Positions 61,313-64,000 of a stretch of DNA of 64,000 nt are shown here, one piece after another. The notes under the pieces are model-generated. The model did not search any database and was not told the DNA's origin. It saw nothing but the letters and a program-made list of their open reading frames with translations. How positions within the stretch are numbered: position 1 is the first letter of the stretch; each line of letters starts with the position of its first letter. The stretch is from Cyclobacteriaceae bacterium. Its GTDB lineage: Bacteria; Bacteroidota; Bacteroidia; Cytophagales; Cyclobacteriaceae. The DNA lies in assembly GCA_019694875.1 (NCBI GenBank), contig JAIBBC010000002.1, positions 372,001 to 436,000 on the forward strand. Reading direction: 5' to 3'. The position numbers and the translations under genes are program-made.

Positions 61313-62422
61313 ATGCAAAAGTCTTTGAAACGAAACGTGCGGTGGATTGCCATTCAGGCGATTACCTGGAGCTTATCCAAGCAACTTTTCCTGGCTATAC
61401 AACTTTGGGGAGCAGGGCGATCAAATGCCGCCCAGCTCTCTGCCGGGTTGCTTTTCGGTATAATAGCTTTAACCGGGCTATTAGATGGGTTAGTTTTTGG
61501 TTGGGTTGACGCAATCCTTGACAGATTTTTAAAGAAAATGCGTTTTATTGAACGTTTGCTGATAAACGTATGCATGAACCTGAGTCTTGGCTTGTTGTTA
61601 ACAACGCTGCTAATGCCCGTTCTTTTGGGTGAACAGGAAATCAAAAGGATTGTTGTGTTCTCTGAGCTGTTTGTAACCAGCAATGTGCTGATCGTGGCTG
61701 TCTACATGATGCTTGTAACGTTCTTGCTCAGGTTTGCAAATGTTGCTGTCGCCTGGATTCAGGTACACGACTTTAGACAGTTAATGTCGACAAAGGAACA
61801 ATCGGAAGAAGAGCGGATCTTCATGTTTTTGGATATGAAATCGTCAACCGCGCATGCTGAAAACCTGGGTGCAAGTCGTTACAGCATGCTCATACGGGAT
61901 TGTTTCAGTGATATGAGTGAAGCAGCAGGCCGAAACAAAGCTGAACTTTATCAATATGTAGGCGATGAGGTTGTTTTTACCTGGCGAACTTCAAGTGAAA
62001 ATGCCGAACGCTCCATACAACTTTATTTCGAATTCACACGAATGCTTCGGGAACGGTCCTCCTATTACTTGCGTAGCTACGGAATCACACCTGAATTCAA
62101 AGCAGGTATTCACCAGGGGGTTGTAATCCGAACCTGCGTTAATTCAATTCGAAAAGCTACCGCCTATCATGGTGACGTGATCAACACGGCTGCTCGGATT
62201 CAAAGTAAATGCAACGAATTGGGTAGTGCATTGCTCGTTTCGTCATCACTGACGTTCGCTTTGCCTGACCGGTTCAGAAAACAGTGGAGGGGCTCATTTC
62301 ACCTCCGCGGAAAGCAGGAACCGATAGAACTTTTTACAATAAAAGATTCTGAATCACAATTTCCTGTTCAAGCCGTTACGGCCGGGCGTCAAACCTTCAG
62401 GCTTTGGCTTAACATTTTTTAG
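61313..62422 (+). CDS. Membrane adenylate/guanylate cyclase
   Basis: 369 residues. Four transmembrane helices (about 15-150) precede a class III cyclase domain (about 165-330). Metal-binding Asp is in FMFLDMKSST and in YVGDEVVFTW; the transition-state Asn and Arg lie in GDVINTAARIQSK. All the catalytic positions I can recognise are present, so it should be active. Substrate choice between ATP and GTP cannot be decided from sight. It lies 23 bp after the RND pump gene and is likely read from the same operon, which is an unusual pairing. Confidence 0.88.
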   Translation: MQKSLKRNVRWIAIQAITWSLSKQLFLAIQLWGAGRSNAAQLSAGLLFGIIALTGLLDGLVFGWVDAILDRFLKKMRFIERLLINVCMNLSLGLLLTTLLMPVLLGEQEIKRIVVFSELFVTSNVLIVAVYMMLVTFLLRFANVAVAWIQVHDFRQLMSTKEQSEEERIFMFLDMKSSTAHAENLGASRYSMLIRDCFSDMSEAAGRNKAELYQYVGDEVVFTWRTSSENAERSIQLYFEFTRMLRERSSYYLRSYGITPEFKAGIHQGVVIRTCVNSIRKATAYHGDVINTAARIQSKCNELGSALLVSSSLTFALPDRFRKQWRGSFHLRGKQEPIELFTIKDSESQFPVQAVTAGRQTFRLWLNIF

Positions 62423-62708
62423 CCATAGCATCATTTGTACTTCTCTATTCGCTGAGGAGTGCCTGCCGTTAAAATCGTTTTTTTTTCAGGCTCAGTCAGG
62501 AATAAACTAACTCAGAAAGTCTTCAGATTCTGTCCAGAATCTCTTCAAATTGATAACTTTTTTTTGGTATCTGACGGGGGATGGTACAATGTATAGCGCT
62601 ATTTACTGTTTTATGATCGACCTGAAGAATATCAGTTAAGTTGGGGACTAAAGTCACACAGGATAAGCGATGGATTTTTCAAATTTGAATTTGAGAATTG
62701 GATAAAGT

Positions 62709-63158
62709 ATGAAAACTAAAAGACTGGCTTATACAATCGCTGTCGCTGCAGGTCTTACGCTATTAATTGCAGGTTTCGCGTTTTATGCAATTTTTTTTAA
62801 ACCACACCGGTCTGTGGAAGATGAAACAGCCATTGCAGTAACTGCGGGCGAATTATTCAATGATTTCGCCACCAACGAGCCTGAAGCCAATAAACGATAC
62901 CTCGATAAGGCGGTTGAAGTTACGGGAGAAGTAATGGAAGTAACGTCTGATATGCAACGGCATCCGGTGGTGATTCTTGCAACAAATGATATCCTTTTTG
63001 GCGTGCGTTGTACAATGGCGGAGGAACATTCAACTCTGAAAGCGGGCGATGCTGTAGCAATTAAAGGAATCTGCAAAGGCTTTTTATCGGATGTAATTAT
63101 TACGGATGGAATCTTACTTGTAACAGATGGAAATCTCAATGAAAAACATGAAAAGTAA
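62709..63158 (+). CDS. OB-fold (tRNA_anti-like) exported or membrane-anchored protein
   Basis: 149 residues. An N-terminal helix (about 8-30) anchors or exports it. The rest (about 45-145) has strands of an OB fold: YLDKAVEVTGEVMEVTSDM, VVILATNDILFGVRC, LKAGDAVAIKGICKGFLSDV. This matches the OB_fold_2/tRNA_anti-like group of small Bacteroidota proteins. Its stop overlaps the start of the cytochrome-like lipoprotein gene, which links them in an operon. A hairpin (GATTCTG/CAGAATC) and T-rich run lie in the 286-bp region upstream; no other gene is seen there. Confidence 0.8.
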   Translation: MKTKRLAYTIAVAAGLTLLIAGFAFYAIFFKPHRSVEDETAIAVTAGELFNDFATNEPEANKRYLDKAVEVTGEVMEVTSDMQRHPVVILATNDILFGVRCTMAEEHSTLKAGDAVAIKGICKGFLSDVIITDGILLVTDGNLNEKHEK

Positions 63159-63837
63159 ATGGTTGGGAGTAGTTGTTATTGTGTGTGCGGGTATGCTCAC
63201 AGAGTCGTGCATACATGACACCCTTATTTTACCGGTGCCACCGGAAGAAAACCCGGATCCGGGTTGCTCGAGCGATGGGTCAGTTTGTTTTGAGAGCAGC
63301 GTGCTCCCGATTTTTGTGTCGTCATGCGCGATAACCAAATGTCATAATTCTTCATCGCACCGTGAAGGCTACGTACTGGACAGCTATGCAAATATTATCA
63401 AGCGTGGCATTTCACCCGGAAACGCCAACGGCAGCAAGTTGTATAAAGTTCTCTTCGAAAATGGTGAAGACAGAATGCCACCGGATGGTTCACTGACAAC
63501 GGCTCAGAAGGATTCGATTCGGGTTTGGATCAACGAAGGAGCTAAGAATACGACCAACTGTAATTGCTATTGTGATCCGGAAGCATTCACGTTTGCCGCT
63601 GTTATTGAGCCTTTGATAAACAATAAATGCGTGGGCTGTCATAAACCGGGCTCGCTGAGTGGGAAAATTGACCTCTCTACGTACGCCAAGATTAAAACTC
63701 AGGCCGATAATGGAAAACTCCTGGGAAGTGTTTCGCACGACTCCGGCTTTAAGCCGATGCCTGAAGGCAGTAAGCTTTCGGATTGCGAAATCACGCAAAT
63801 TTCCAAATGGATAGATGCCGGTGCACTTGATAATTAG
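63139..63837 (+). CDS. c-type cytochrome-like lipoprotein with two heme-type motifs
   Basis: 232 residues from ATG 63139; ATG 63127 and 63148 are alternatives. Signal peptide ends in the lipobox LTESC, so it is a lipoprotein. A Pro-rich linker follows. Two repeats resemble planctomycete-type cytochrome domains: the first ends CAITKCH (CX4CH) near residue 65, the second CVGCH (CX2CH, canonical). Both are followed by EGY or SGKIDL strands and a helix with WINEGA or WIDAGA. The CX4CH spacing is rare. The overlap with the OB-fold gene and the following lipoprotein gene (4 bp later) make one operon, likely for electron transfer at the outer membrane. Confidence 0.85.
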   Translation: MKNMKSKWLGVVVIVCAGMLTESCIHDTLILPVPPEENPDPGCSSDGSVCFESSVLPIFVSSCAITKCHNSSSHREGYVLDSYANIIKRGISPGNANGSKLYKVLFENGEDRMPPDGSLTTAQKDSIRVWINEGAKNTTNCNCYCDPEAFTFAAVIEPLINNKCVGCHKPGSLSGKIDLSTYAKIKTQADNGKLLGSVSHDSGFKPMPEGSKLSDCEITQISKWIDAGALDN

Positions 63838-63841
63838 ACCT

Positions 63842-64000
63842 ATGAAGATTCGATTATTTTTTTTGAAGACAGGATGGATGCTAATCATCGTGGGCGGATT
63901 GCTAGGCGGATGCTACTACGACAACGAAGAATCGCTGTATGGTATTACCACGTGTGACTCCACGTTTGTTTCAACGTTCAGCAACGATGTGCTTCCGCTG
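63842..64000 (+). CDS. Lipoprotein, 3' end outside the window
   Basis: The first 53 codons from ATG 63842 read MKIRLFFLKTGWMLIIVGG and then LLGGCYYDNEE, a lipoprotein signal with lipobox LGGC, followed by TTCDSTFVSTFSNDVLPL. The last words resemble the front of the cytochrome-like repeats in the gene upstream (SVLPIFVSSC), so it is probably another cytochrome-like lipoprotein. It runs off the right edge. Confidence 0.75.
   Translation, partial: MKIRLFFLKTGWMLIIVGGLLGGCYYDNEESLYGITTCDSTFVSTFSNDVLPL

Overview
The window looks like a chromosomal segment of a Bacteroidota bacterium, most likely a Cytophagales-type heterotroph. Support comes from the gene content (many secreted, lipoprotein and outer-membrane barrel genes, the Bacteroidota form of o-succinylbenzoate synthase, DUF5020, a membrane AraC regulator, an HslV with a short N-terminal extension), from several promoters of the Bacteroidota form TTG-N19/20-TAnnTTTG, from weak ribosome binding sites, and from a tRNA whose CCA end is not encoded. 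This placement is an inference from content, not from a marker gene comparison.

Layout. Positions 1-12484 hold six tightly packed minus-strand genes. Read from the promoter side they are a nucleotide-transporter-like membrane protein fused to HEAT repeats and a cyclic-nucleotide-binding-like domain, a protein with three TIR-like domains, a membrane-anchored STAND NTPase with coiled coil and WD40 propeller, an outer-membrane barrel with a helical repeat front part, a lipoprotein, and a giant repetitive secreted protein that runs off the left edge. This is the most unusual locus here and may be an undescribed cytoplasm-to-surface signalling or conflict system. Positions 12758-35560 are mostly housekeeping and envelope genes: queA, menC, an SPFH/PH-like/ribbon-helix-helix operon, bestrophin, a metalloprotease-propeller-barrel protein, pyruvate dehydrogenase E2, hslV, two M1 aminopeptidases, an AI-2E family exporter, a class III aminotransferase, a DnaJ-TPR protein and gap.

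A tRNA-Glu(TTC) at 35742-35813 is followed directly by the 3' stump of a sigma-54 activator gene and then by an arsenic cassette (arsR, arsM, an arsenate-reductase-like phosphatase, a SigZ-type sigma factor). The cassette has two matching ArsR operators. Downstream and convergent lies a 24-residue cysteine-rich peptide gene (38927-39001) that is too short for ordinary gene calling. This region looks acquired.

Positions 40046-42870 encode two overlapping kinase genes and a response regulator. Positions 43262-46962 hold a bicarbonate uptake cluster (carbonic anhydrase, SbtA, PII-like SbtB) with a divergent LysR regulator. Positions 46973-49704 hold an HxlR regulator divergent from an exported DJ-1/PfpI-alpha/beta-hydrolase fusion. 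Positions 50799-54148 are a Usp-MlaE-MlaF-MlaD operon. Positions 54336-62422 hold a membrane AraC regulator, a TolC/adaptor/RND efflux operon and an adenylate/guanylate cyclase. The right end has an OB-fold protein and c-type cytochrome lipoproteins, the last one cut by the window edge.

No CRISPR array, insertion sequence or rRNA operon was seen. Most antisense open frames in the window are shadows of real genes. Four small genes missed by length cut-offs (16943-17104, 19507-19632, 32391-32567, 38927-39001) are annotated from direct translation.
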